From contig CAJGCU010000051.1 in NCBI GenBank assembly GCA_904501945.1, forward strand, positions 1-17,584: DNA of 17,584 nt, written 5' to 3'. Position numbers and translations under genes: made by a program. Below, one piece after another: positions 6,918-13,906 of the stretch. Origin of the DNA: an uncultured Bacteroidaceae bacterium (GTDB taxonomy: Bacteria > Bacteroidota > Bacteroidia > Bacteroidales > Bacteroidaceae). The first letter of the stretch is position 1. Every line of letters begins with the position of its first letter. The notes beneath the pieces were generated by a model. The model was not told the DNA's origin. It did no database searches and saw nothing but the letters and a program-made list of their open reading frames with translations.

Positions 6918-9761
6918 ATGGAATACAATTTTAGAGAGATTGAGAAGAAATGGCAGCAGAAGTGGGTGGAAGAGAAGACCTACAAAGTTGTCGAAGACAA
7001 GAATAAACCAAAGTTTTATGTGCTGAACATGTTCCCTTACCCCAGCGGAGCAGGTCTGCACGTAGGACATCCATTAGGATATATCGCAAGCGACATCTAT
7101 GCGCGCTACAAGCGCTTGCAGGGCTTCAACGTGCTGAACCCTATGGGATACGATGCTTACGGATTGCCTGCTGAGCAGTATGCTATCCAGACAGGACAGC
7201 ATCCAGAGAAGACAACGTTCCAGAATATAGACCGCTATCGTGAGCAGCTGGACAAGATTGGCTTCTGCTTTGACTGGGACAGAGAAGTAAGAACTTGTAC
7301 CCCAGACTATTACCATTGGACACAGTGGGCTTTCCAGAAGATGTTCAACTCTTTCTTCTGCAATAAGTGCCAGTCTGCTCAGCCTATCGAAAAACTGATT
7401 GAGCGTTTTGAAGAAAAGGGAACAGAAGGACTTGATGTTGCCCAGACAGAAAACCTTACCTTTACCGCTGAGGAGTGGAAGGCGATGGACGAGAAGCAGA
7501 AGAGCGATGTGCTGATGAACTATCGCATAGCATTCATGGGCGAGACGATGGTGAACTGGTGCGCAGGACTTGGCACCGTGCTGGCAAACGATGAGGTAGT
7601 GGATGGCGTGAGTGAACGTGGAGGTTTCCCTGTGGAGCAGAAGAAGATGCGTCAGTGGTGCTTGAGAGTGAGCGCTTACAGCCAGCGTTTGCTCGACGGG
7701 CTGGAAACTATAGAATGGAGCGACTCTATCAAGGAGACACAGAAGAACTGGATTGGCCGCAGCGAAGGTACAGAGGTGGAATTCAAGATTGCTGACTCTG
7801 ATGAGAGTTTCACAATCTTCACCACACGCGCCGACACCATGTTTGGTGTAACCTTCATGGTACTGGCACCAGAAAGCGAACTCGTTGACAAGGTGACTAC
7901 AGCAGAGCAGAAAGCGGCTGTGGACGAATACATCAAGTATGTGAAAGGACGCACAGAGCGTGAGCGCATGATTGACCACAAGGTGACAGGTGTCTTCACT
8001 GGCTCTTATGCCATCAACCCATTCACAGGCGAGAAAAATCCTATCTGGATTTCAGAATACGTCTTGGCAGGCTACGGAACAGGCGCCATCATGGCAGTGC
8101 CCGCACACGATAGCCGCGACTACGCATTTGCAAAACACTTCAACCTGCCTATCATTCCTCTGATAGAGGGAGCTGATGTAAGCGAGGAAAGCTACGACGC
8201 AAAAGAAGGCATCGTGACCAACTCGCCACGTGCAGACGTGAAGCCATACATCGACTTCTCGCTCAACGGACTCACCGTGAAGGAAGCCATTGCAGCAACA
8301 AAGAAGTATGTGAAGGAAGCAGGATTAGGCCGCGTAAAAGTAAACTACCGTCTGCGCGACGCCATCTTCTCACGCCAGCGCTACTGGGGTGAACCCTTCC
8401 CTGTCTATTACAAGAACGGTATCCCAACCATGATACCAGAGGAATGTCTGCCTATCGAACTGCCAGAAGTGGACAAGTTCCTGCCAACAGAGACAGGTGA
8501 GCCACCACTGGGCAATGCTACAGTATGGGCTTGGGATGAAACGAACAAGCAGATTGTAGAGAACAGCAAGATTGACAACAAGACTATATTCCCTATCGAA
8601 CTCTACACGATGCCAGGTTTTGCAGGCAGTTCTGCCTATTATCTCCGCTACATGGATCCTCGCAACAACAAGGAACTGATAAGCAAGGAGGCTGACGAAT
8701 ACTGGCAGAATGTAGACCTCTATGTAGGTGGTAGCGAACACGCAACAGGACACCTCATTTATAGTCGTTTCTGGAACAAATTCCTCTTTGACTTGGGCAT
8801 ATCCTGCAAGGAAGAGCCTTTCCAGAAACTCATCAATCAGGGCATGATACAAGGACGAAGCAACTTCGTTTATCGTATCAAGGATACCAATACCTTTGTT
8901 TCGTTCGACAAGAAAGGCGAGTATGATGTTACCCCACTCCATGTCGATGTAAACATCGTCAGCGCCGACGTGCTCGACATCGAAGCATTCAAAGCATGGC
9001 GTCCAGAGTACGAGACTGCAGAATTCATCCTCAACGACGAAGGCAAGTACATCTGTGGATGGGCTGTCGAAAAGATGTCAAAGAGTATGTTCAACGTGGT
9101 CAATCCCGACATGATTGTAGAACGTTTTGGTGCTGACACGCTGCGTCTCTACGAAATGTTCCTCGGCCCTGTAGAACAGAGCAAGCCTTGGGACACCAAC
9201 GGTATTGACGGCTGTCACCGCTTCCTCAAGAAACTCTGGAAATTCATGACAACAGAGGACGGAAAAATCAACGTGACAGACGAAGCCCCCAGCAAGGAAG
9301 AGCTCAAGGCACTCCACACGCTCATCAAGAAAGTGTCAGGCGACATCGAGCAATTCTCTTACAACACCTCTATTGCTGCATTCATGGTATGTCTCAACGA
9401 ACTGACAAAACTGAAGAATGCCAGCCGCGAAGTGAAGGAGACACTTGCTGTCCTGCTCGCCCCCTTCTGTCCACACCTGGCCGAAGAACTCTGGCAGCTG
9501 CTGGGTCACGACACCACCGTTTGCGATGCCCAGTGGCCAGCATTGAACGAGGAATACCTCAAAGAAGACGCTGTCAAGATGATGGTCGCATTCAACGGAA
9601 AGGCGCGTTTCCCAATGGAATTCCCAGCTGACATCAGCAAGGAAGAAGCTGAAAAGGCTGCACTGGAAAATCCGCAATCAGCCAAGTGGATGGAAGGCTT
9701 CACCGTAGCAAAAGTTATCGTGGTTCCAGGCAAAATGATTAACATCGTCTTGAAAAAATAA
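6918..9761 (+). CDS. leuS: Leucyl-tRNA synthetase
   Basis: This class I synthetase attaches leucine to tRNA-Leu in the cytoplasm. The HIGH motif reads HVGH (residues 48-51, after MFPYPSGAGL) and the KMSKS motif is present at 719-723. The CP1 editing domain (roughly 280-470) carries the threonine-rich TTRADTMFG (302-310) and the MAVPAHDSRDYAFA block with the conserved editing Asp near 398. The C-terminal anticodon-binding helices and the final ValS/LeuS extension follow. At 947 residues it is longer than the ~860 of E. coli. Extra sequence lies at about 147-200 (a Glu/Lys-rich stretch after CNKCQ) and at about 655-715 before KMSKS, both of the kind found in Bacteroidetes LeuRS. The start ATG has a good -7 box just upstream. 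The YitT-family gene follows 123 bp downstream on the same strand. Confidence 0.97.
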   Translation: MEYNFREIEKKWQQKWVEEKTYKVVEDKNKPKFYVLNMFPYPSGAGLHVGHPLGYIASDIYARYKRLQGFNVLNPMGYDAYGLPAEQYAIQTGQHPEKTTFQNIDRYREQLDKIGFCFDWDREVRTCTPDYYHWTQWAFQKMFNSFFCNKCQSAQPIEKLIERFEEKGTEGLDVAQTENLTFTAEEWKAMDEKQKSDVLMNYRIAFMGETMVNWCAGLGTVLANDEVVDGVSERGGFPVEQKKMRQWCLRVSAYSQRLLDGLETIEWSDSIKETQKNWIGRSEGTEVEFKIADSDESFTIFTTRADTMFGVTFMVLAPESELVDKVTTAEQKAAVDEYIKYVKGRTERERMIDHKVTGVFTGSYAINPFTGEKNPIWISEYVLAGYGTGAIMAVPAHDSRDYAFAKHFNLPIIPLIEGADVSEESYDAKEGIVTNSPRADVKPYIDFSLNGLTVKEAIAATKKYVKEAGLGRVKVNYRLRDAIFSRQRYWGEPFPVYYKNGIPTMIPEECLPIELPEVDKFLPTETGEPPLGNATVWAWDETNKQIVENSKIDNKTIFPIELYTMPGFAGSSAYYLRYMDPRNNKELISKEADEYWQNVDLYVGGSEHATGHLIYSRFWNKFLFDLGISCKEEPFQKLINQGMIQGRSNFVYRIKDTNTFVSFDKKGEYDVTPLHVDVNIVSADVLDIEAFKAWRPEYETAEFILNDEGKYICGWAVEKMSKSMFNVVNPDMIVERFGADTLRLYEMFLGPVEQSKPWDTNGIDGCHRFLKKLWKFMTTEDGKINVTDEAPSKEELKALHTLIKKVSGDIEQFSYNTSIAAFMVCLNELTKLKNASREVKETLAVLLAPFCPHLAEELWQLLGHDTTVCDAQWPALNEEYLKEDAVKMMVAFNGKARFPMEFPADISKEEAEKAALENPQSAKWMEGFTVAKVIVVPGKMINIVLKK

Positions 9762-9772
9762 CAGCTCGACTT

Positions 9773-9813
9773 CCGCAAGCTCCGTATCACCCAGTTTGAC
9801 GGAAGCTTCGCGG
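9773..9813 (+). other. Imperfect hairpin between leuS and the YitT gene
   Basis: CCGCAAGCTCCGT (9773-9785) pairs with ACGGAAGCTTCGCGG (9799-9813) when two single bases bulge out. It begins 11 bp after the leuS stop. No T-tract follows, so it is a weak terminator at best. It may be an mRNA 3' end or processing structure within a leuS-yitT transcript. I see no TAnnTTTG box in this gap. Confidence 0.35.
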
Positions 9814-9884
9814 GTCGGCTAATATAAGATTTTACGGCTATATACGGTTATACAAACCTAAGAACTTAAAAACTTACCCCTTCA

Positions 9885-11144
9885 ATGACAAAGTCATATA
9901 TCATGCATGAATTAAAGGATTACGCCCTCATCTCGTTGGGCGTAATCCTTTATGCTATGGGCGTTACCATCTTCATGCTCCCCTACAACTTGACAACAGG
10001 AGGCGTTGCCGGTATTGCATCCATCGTTTACTACGCCACAGGCATAGAAGTGCAAGTCACCTACATCATTATCAATGCAGCCCTCCTCGTCGCTGCCATT
10101 AAAGTGCTTGGCATAAGGTTCTGCTTCAAAACCATCTACGCCGTATTCTTCATGACCTTCATCCTGTGGCTGCTGCAACGCATCATTGAAATACCCGACC
10201 CTGCCAACCCAGGCGAAATGATGCTGCCCAAGTTTATTGGCGAAGAGTCTTTCATGGCCTGCGTCTTAGGAGCCATTTTCTGCGGCATAGGTGTAGGCGT
10301 ATGCTTCGAAAACAACGGCTCAACAGGAGGAACCGACATCATCGCCGCCATCGTCAACAAATACAAGACCATGTCGCTCGGCTCCGTCATCATGGCTTGC
10401 GACATCGTCATCATCTCCTCCTGCTACTTCATCTTCCATGACTGGTTCCGTGTCATCTACGGTTTCGTCATGCTTTTCATCTGCGCCACCACTATCGACT
10501 ACTGGATGCGCCGACGCCACCAGTCCGTACAGTTCATGATATTCTCACGCAACCCCGACGCCATCGCCGACGCCATCGTCAAGATGCACCACGGCGTCAC
10601 CATGCTCGACGGACAAGGATGGTACACACGCACCGACCGCAAAGTCATCGTCAGCGTAGTCCGCCGCCGCGAACAATTCGTCATCCAGCGCATGATCAAG
10701 AGCATCGACCCCTATGCCTTCGTCAGCATGACCGACGCCAGCGGCGTGTGGGGAGAGGGCTTCGACCAGATTAAGGTATCAGAGAAGAAAAAGAAAGAAG
10801 ACCGCAACAAGAAAAACGCCGTGCTTGTCTGTGTAACCAACAACACCACAAAAATAGACACAGCACAGCAGAAGCTTGGTGACTATTACGACATCCGATC
10901 CCTACTCCAAGTGGGCTGCGACACCCGCAAAGAATTCTATTCCGTCATCCTTGGACAAGACCCTCGCAAACGAGTTTCCTTCGTCAAGAAATTCTTCGGA
11001 TTTGATGCATTCTACCTTGCCAAGGACGGTACAGTCACGCTCGTGCAAGGCAACTACGACCAAGCAGAATACGACATCACCCAGCATTCCGACCTTGATG
11101 CCCTGCAACAATATCTCGAAAAAGGAAGAGGAAAGAAAAAGTAA
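9885..11144 (+). CDS. YitT-family membrane protein (DUF161 + DUF2179) with an extra C-terminal domain
   Basis: Residues 12-205 hold about six hydrophobic segments of the YitT_membrane family, including the family signature FENNGSTGGTDIIAAIVNKY (141-160). Residues ~210-295 are the cytoplasmic DUF2179 domain (GQGWYTR, then VVRRREQFVIQRMIKSIDPYAFVSMTDASGVWGEGF in pieces). The function of YitT proteins is unknown; a transport or membrane role is only inferred. A typical family member ends near residue 295. Here a Lys-rich linker (299-310) leads into about 110 more residues, discussed in the findings. The start at 9885 is used; ATG 9903 (MHELKDYA) is a good alternative. Codons are strongly C-ending between about 10300 and 10720. 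The gene lies downstream of leuS with no evident promoter, so it is probably read from leuS. Family call is secure; the tail is unassigned. Confidence 0.85.
   Translation: MTKSYIMHELKDYALISLGVILYAMGVTIFMLPYNLTTGGVAGIASIVYYATGIEVQVTYIIINAALLVAAIKVLGIRFCFKTIYAVFFMTFILWLLQRIIEIPDPANPGEMMLPKFIGEESFMACVLGAIFCGIGVGVCFENNGSTGGTDIIAAIVNKYKTMSLGSVIMACDIVIISSCYFIFHDWFRVIYGFVMLFICATTIDYWMRRRHQSVQFMIFSRNPDAIADAIVKMHHGVTMLDGQGWYTRTDRKVIVSVVRRREQFVIQRMIKSIDPYAFVSMTDASGVWGEGFDQIKVSEKKKKEDRNKKNAVLVCVTNNTTKIDTAQQKLGDYYDIRSLLQVGCDTRKEFYSVILGQDPRKRVSFVKKFFGFDAFYLAKDGTVTLVQGNYDQAEYDITQHSDLDALQQYLEKGRGKKK
9914..9951 (+). other. Perfect 14-bp inverted repeat inside the start of the YitT gene
   Basis: AAAGGATTACGCCC (9914-9927) and its exact reverse complement GGGCGTAATCCTTT (9938-9951) are separated by 10 nt. 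It covers codons 10-23 of the YitT gene, and lies 11 nt after the alternative ATG at 9903. In mRNA it would form a very stable hairpin close to the ribosome start region. Confidence 0.75.
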
Positions 11145-11166
11145 ATCCAACGATTTTCTTCGTTCA

Positions 11167-11214
11167 ATAAAAACCGCACCCCTCGAGTCCGACATAGCGG
11201 ACCCGAGGGGTGCG
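11167..11214 (-). terminator. Intrinsic terminator of the fimbrillin-like lipoprotein gene
   Basis: CGCACCCCTCG (11175-11185) pairs with CGAGGGGTGCG (11204-11214); after one mismatch, GTCCG and CGGAC extend the stem around a 6-nt loop. On the minus strand the stem is followed by GG and five Ts (11169-11173), then ATT. It lies about 35 bp beyond the lipoprotein stop. On the plus strand it sits 30 bp after the YitT stop but lacks a T-run there. Confidence 0.7.
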
Positions 11215-11220
11215 ATGTAT

Positions 11221-11237
11221 CGTACCCGAGGGGTACG
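11221..11237. other. Second small hairpin sharing the CCGAGGGGT motif
   Basis: CGTACCC and GGGTACG form a perfect 7-bp stem around GAG. Its CCCGAGGGGTACG half is nearly the same as CCCGAGGGGTGCG in the neighbouring terminator, so the arms could pair in alternative ways. It sits 12 bp from the lipoprotein stop codon. Confidence 0.5.
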
Positions 11238-11248
11238 CTGTAAGAATC

Positions 11249-12601
11249 TTACTCTTCTGCCTGGATTTGGATAATAGCAACGGGACGAAGGATGTCGCCT
11301 TTGTTGAAAGTCCAGCCATTTGAAACAGTGGTTTGAATGGTACCGACTCTCAATTCCCCTTCAGCATTCGTATATAAATATTTTCCAGACTTATCAAAAT
11401 TGGGAATTGAAGTTCTATGCTGAAGCACAATGTTAGCCTCTTCTTCTGTCATCAATCGCCAGCCACTGATACCATCTACGGCACAATCGGGCAATGCCGC
11501 ATCTATAGCAGCCAATGCCGCATCAGATTCGATTTTGTCAGCATAGCTCATGACCTTCGGATTGGGCGAAAGAAGCAATACTTCAGCTGTGCCATCTGTT
11601 TTACTAACAGAAAGAACATAACAACCCTGATAAATGCTGCCAACAGCTGGAATATCGCCTATAACAGGGGTTTCTTCTTCCGAGCTTTCTCCTTCTCCTG
11701 CACCGCCTTCATTGCCTGTATTCTCATCTTCTACCCCAGTGCTACCACTTTCATTGAACTCAAACGAGATATTCTTCTCGCCTTTCCATACAGAACCGGT
11801 AATAGTTCCACCTAGCGTGACACCAATTGCTTCTGTATAAGTACCCTCAATATTGATTTTATATCCTTCCTCCAGCTGTTCTGCTGTGTTATACGTATAG
11901 CTGGATGTTCCTTCCGATTTGACTACATTCACAGTTATTGCGGTCGGGCTGTCAGAAGGAGGAAGCAGATATTGCGAATTAGCAAGTTTCCATGTTCTGC
12001 TTCCAGTTTCTTTTGTCAGTGCCACCGTCAGTGCTCCTGTCTCTCCTGCAAAGTCAGTTCCATTCAACTTTTCCCACAATGGAGAGATGGTCACTGATAC
12101 GGCTGTTGCTGCAGAAGGTATTCCCTCCAAAACCACACTTTGCAGCTGCATCACCTTTCTTTCCATGGCAAGGGTCAATGTATTGGTTCCGCCATCAACA
12201 AGTGTAACATTGCTCTTTGCCAACATCAGGTCTGCATGGCTTTTGCCTTCTTGAAGCGTTATTTCCATAGAAGGAACAGCATTTGCCTGAGTCGGCAAAC
12301 TATAAGTGTCAGAAGATGCTCCGCCTATAGCAAGAACCGAGTAATTACCCTCCACCAACGGTATGCTAAGAGTCTGGCTCTCATCAGTAATAGTCTGCAA
12401 AGCGGCACATTTCTGCCCGTTAAAGACATACACTTGTATAGGGTAGCTTATATCCTCTTCCTCGCTTGTGGAAACAGCCATCGTGCGCACATAGAGTGTG
12501 GCATTGGCTGAGTCTGTATAATCTTCCAAAGAAACAGCTTTTTCGCAAGCGTAAAAGCATAAAATGGTCAAGCCTAAAGCAAGTCTAATAAAACTTTTCA
12601 T
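11249..12601 (-). CDS. Fimbrillin-like (FimB/Mfa2-type) lipoprotein
   Basis: The N-terminus is a lipoprotein signal: hydrophobic residues 5-16 then a lipobox-like FYAC with Cys19 as the expected lipidated residue, followed by Glu-Lys and acidic residues that could favour surface export in Bacteroidetes. Residues ~30-280 form a beta-rich region with the pattern of FimA/Mfa fimbrial proteins: YPIQVYVFNG near 53, then SIPLVEGNYSVLAIGG near 79. A Gly/Glu/Ser-rich acidic linker (about 284-314) separates a second domain (about 316-450) containing GWRLMTEEEAN and the end LRPVAIIQIQAEE, as in several Bacteroidetes surface lipoproteins. It would be a cell-surface or fimbria-anchoring subunit. No other fimbrial gene is adjacent, which is unusual. 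The lipoprotein call is strong; the fimbrillin call is by pattern only. Confidence 0.6.
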   Translation of the reverse strand: MKSFIRLALGLTILCFYACEKAVSLEDYTDSANATLYVRTMAVSTSEEEDISYPIQVYVFNGQKCAALQTITDESQTLSIPLVEGNYSVLAIGGASSDTYSLPTQANAVPSMEITLQEGKSHADLMLAKSNVTLVDGGTNTLTLAMERKVMQLQSVVLEGIPSAATAVSVTISPLWEKLNGTDFAGETGALTVALTKETGSRTWKLANSQYLLPPSDSPTAITVNVVKSEGTSSYTYNTAEQLEEGYKINIEGTYTEAIGVTLGGTITGSVWKGEKNISFEFNESGSTGVEDENTGNEGGAGEGESSEEETPVIGDIPAVGSIYQGCYVLSVSKTDGTAEVLLLSPNPKVMSYADKIESDAALAAIDAALPDCAVDGISGWRLMTEEEANIVLQHRTSIPNFDKSGKYLYTNAEGELRVGTIQTTVSNGWTFNKGDILRPVAIIQIQAEE

Positions 12602-12817
12602 GTTTTTATGTATTAGAGTTTTAAAATTAGTTTATTAATTATTTTACAAAATACGTTAAGTTTCGGGACATATACAAACAAATCATCAAAAATTGCTTTT
12701 AATATCATCATTCATTCTGTTATGTAAATCCTACTTTCTTGTAGAATTGAATATCACGCTATAATAATGATATTAAAGAAGATGAAAAATGTCAATCATG
12801 TAACCTTTACCAGCCTC

Positions 12818-13801
12818 CTAATCGTAAGGATAGACAACTCCCCACTTCTTACGCAGTTCATCCATGAGCTGCATAATGTAGAGTGTTTCTTCAAGCGGCA
12901 TTTGAATTGGCTCCAACAATCCTTGAGCAAGGGCTTCCTTGCAGGCAATGAATTGATATTCATAGCCTGTAATCTGCTGAGGTACAGCAATATCTTCCAC
13001 AAAAACACGATCATGTGTGTTTACACGGATATGCTGAGGATTATTAATGTTGTCGATAATCAGATTACCATCTGTACCTGCTATCACGCCAATATTATCG
13101 CCAACACAACAGGCTGATGACTGTACATTGGCGAGAACCCCATTAGCAAGACGCATCGAAATAGCATTGCTGAGATCCATTCCTGTATCGGATTTGACAC
13201 ATTGTGATTCAATGTTTTCAATAGCACTGTCACAGAACATACGTACAAAATTAATAGCATAGACACCTAAGTCGAGCAATGCGCCTCCACATAAGTCCGG
13301 ACGCATGATGCGCGGCTTGTCACCCATGCTGTAACCCAATGTTGCAGTAATCAGTCGAGGAGTGCCGATTCTGTTGCTGGCAATCAATTGTCGAATCATT
13401 TGAACAGCCGGCTGGTATCTTGTCCAGATGGCTTCAGCAATGAAAACTTTCCGCTCCCTCGCTAACTGTACAATGTCCTGGCTTTGACGGAGATTAGCCA
13501 TAAAAGCCTTTTCCACCAGGCAAGGTTTGTCTGCTAAAATGGCTTCACGCGTAATATCATAATGATGTGAATGAGGGGTGGCTACATATACCAAATCTAC
13601 TTGCTCATCTTGAATAAGTTCTGAATAAGAACCATAAGCTTTCAGAACTCCCCACTTTGCAGCAAAAGCATTTGCTTTTTCTTGTGAACGCGAGGCAATG
13701 GCATAGCAATCTATTCCCTCTATCCCATTCAGTGTAATGGCACATTTTTCAGCAATCCATCCTGCGCCCACGATGCCGACACGCATTTTTGACTCTGCCA
13801 T
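12818..13801 (-). CDS. Gfo/Idh/MocA family NAD(P)-dependent oxidoreductase
   Basis: Enzymes of this family oxidise or reduce sugars, inositols and related diols in the cytoplasm. The N-terminal Rossmann fold carries the dinucleotide motif VGIVGAGWIA (8-17). VDLVYVATPHSHHYD (68-82) is the usual second nucleotide-binding block. LVEKAF (95-100) holds the conserved Glu-Lys pair with the catalytic Lys98, with Ala instead of the common Pro after it. GGALLDLGVYAINFVR (172-187) is the substrate-side motif with Asp177 and Tyr181. Length (327) is normal. It resembles the dihydrodiol/D-xylose dehydrogenase-like branch, but the substrate cannot be fixed. ATG 13801 is used; the internal ATG at 13786 (MRVGIVGAG) is equally plausible. 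It lies downstream of two GH43 genes, beyond a hairpin, so a role in the released sugars is possible but unproven. Confidence 0.85.
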   Translation of the reverse strand: MAESKMRVGIVGAGWIAEKCAITLNGIEGIDCYAIASRSQEKANAFAAKWGVLKAYGSYSELIQDEQVDLVYVATPHSHHYDITREAILADKPCLVEKAFMANLRQSQDIVQLARERKVFIAEAIWTRYQPAVQMIRQLIASNRIGTPRLITATLGYSMGDKPRIMRPDLCGGALLDLGVYAINFVRMFCDSAIENIESQCVKSDTGMDLSNAISMRLANGVLANVQSSACCVGDNIGVIAGTDGNLIIDNINNPQHIRVNTHDRVFVEDIAVPQQITGYEYQFIACKEALAQGLLEPIQMPLEETLYIMQLMDELRKKWGVVYPYD

Positions 13802-13825
13802 AGTTTTTCATGTTTTAGATGATTA

Positions 13826-13856
13826 AGGGGGATTATGATACGCACATAATCCCCCT
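13826..13856 (-). terminator. Hairpin between the GH43 gene and the oxidoreductase gene
   Basis: AGGGGGATTATG (13826-13837) and CATAATCCCCCT (13845-13856) form a perfect 12-bp stem with a 7-nt loop. It follows the GH43 stop by about 50 bp on the minus strand and precedes the oxidoreductase start by 25 bp. Only a weak T-rich stretch (TTAATCATC) follows, so it may terminate partially or protect an upstream mRNA segment. Confidence 0.55.
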
Positions 13857-13906
13857 ATACTGATTTTCAATGACCTTTCAAAGAATGTTTTTTCACATCC
13901 TTTTGA

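Noticed and set aside
7074..7979. A 301-codon open frame on the minus strand inside leuS
   Set aside because: It is antisense to a conserved part of leuS, its product resembles no family I know and is Cys/His/Leu-rich as expected for a reverse frame, and no promoter fits it.
9762..9884. Separate promoter for the YitT gene
   Set aside because: No TAnnTTTG box is present in the gap, so transcription from leuS is the simpler reading.
12602..12817. Promoter for the fimbrillin-like gene or a small RNA in this 216 bp gap
   Set aside because: The region is A/T-rich with near matches to the -7 box (for example TATTTTG on the minus strand) but no exact TAnnTTTG, and only weak 4-6 bp stems; I cannot support a feature.
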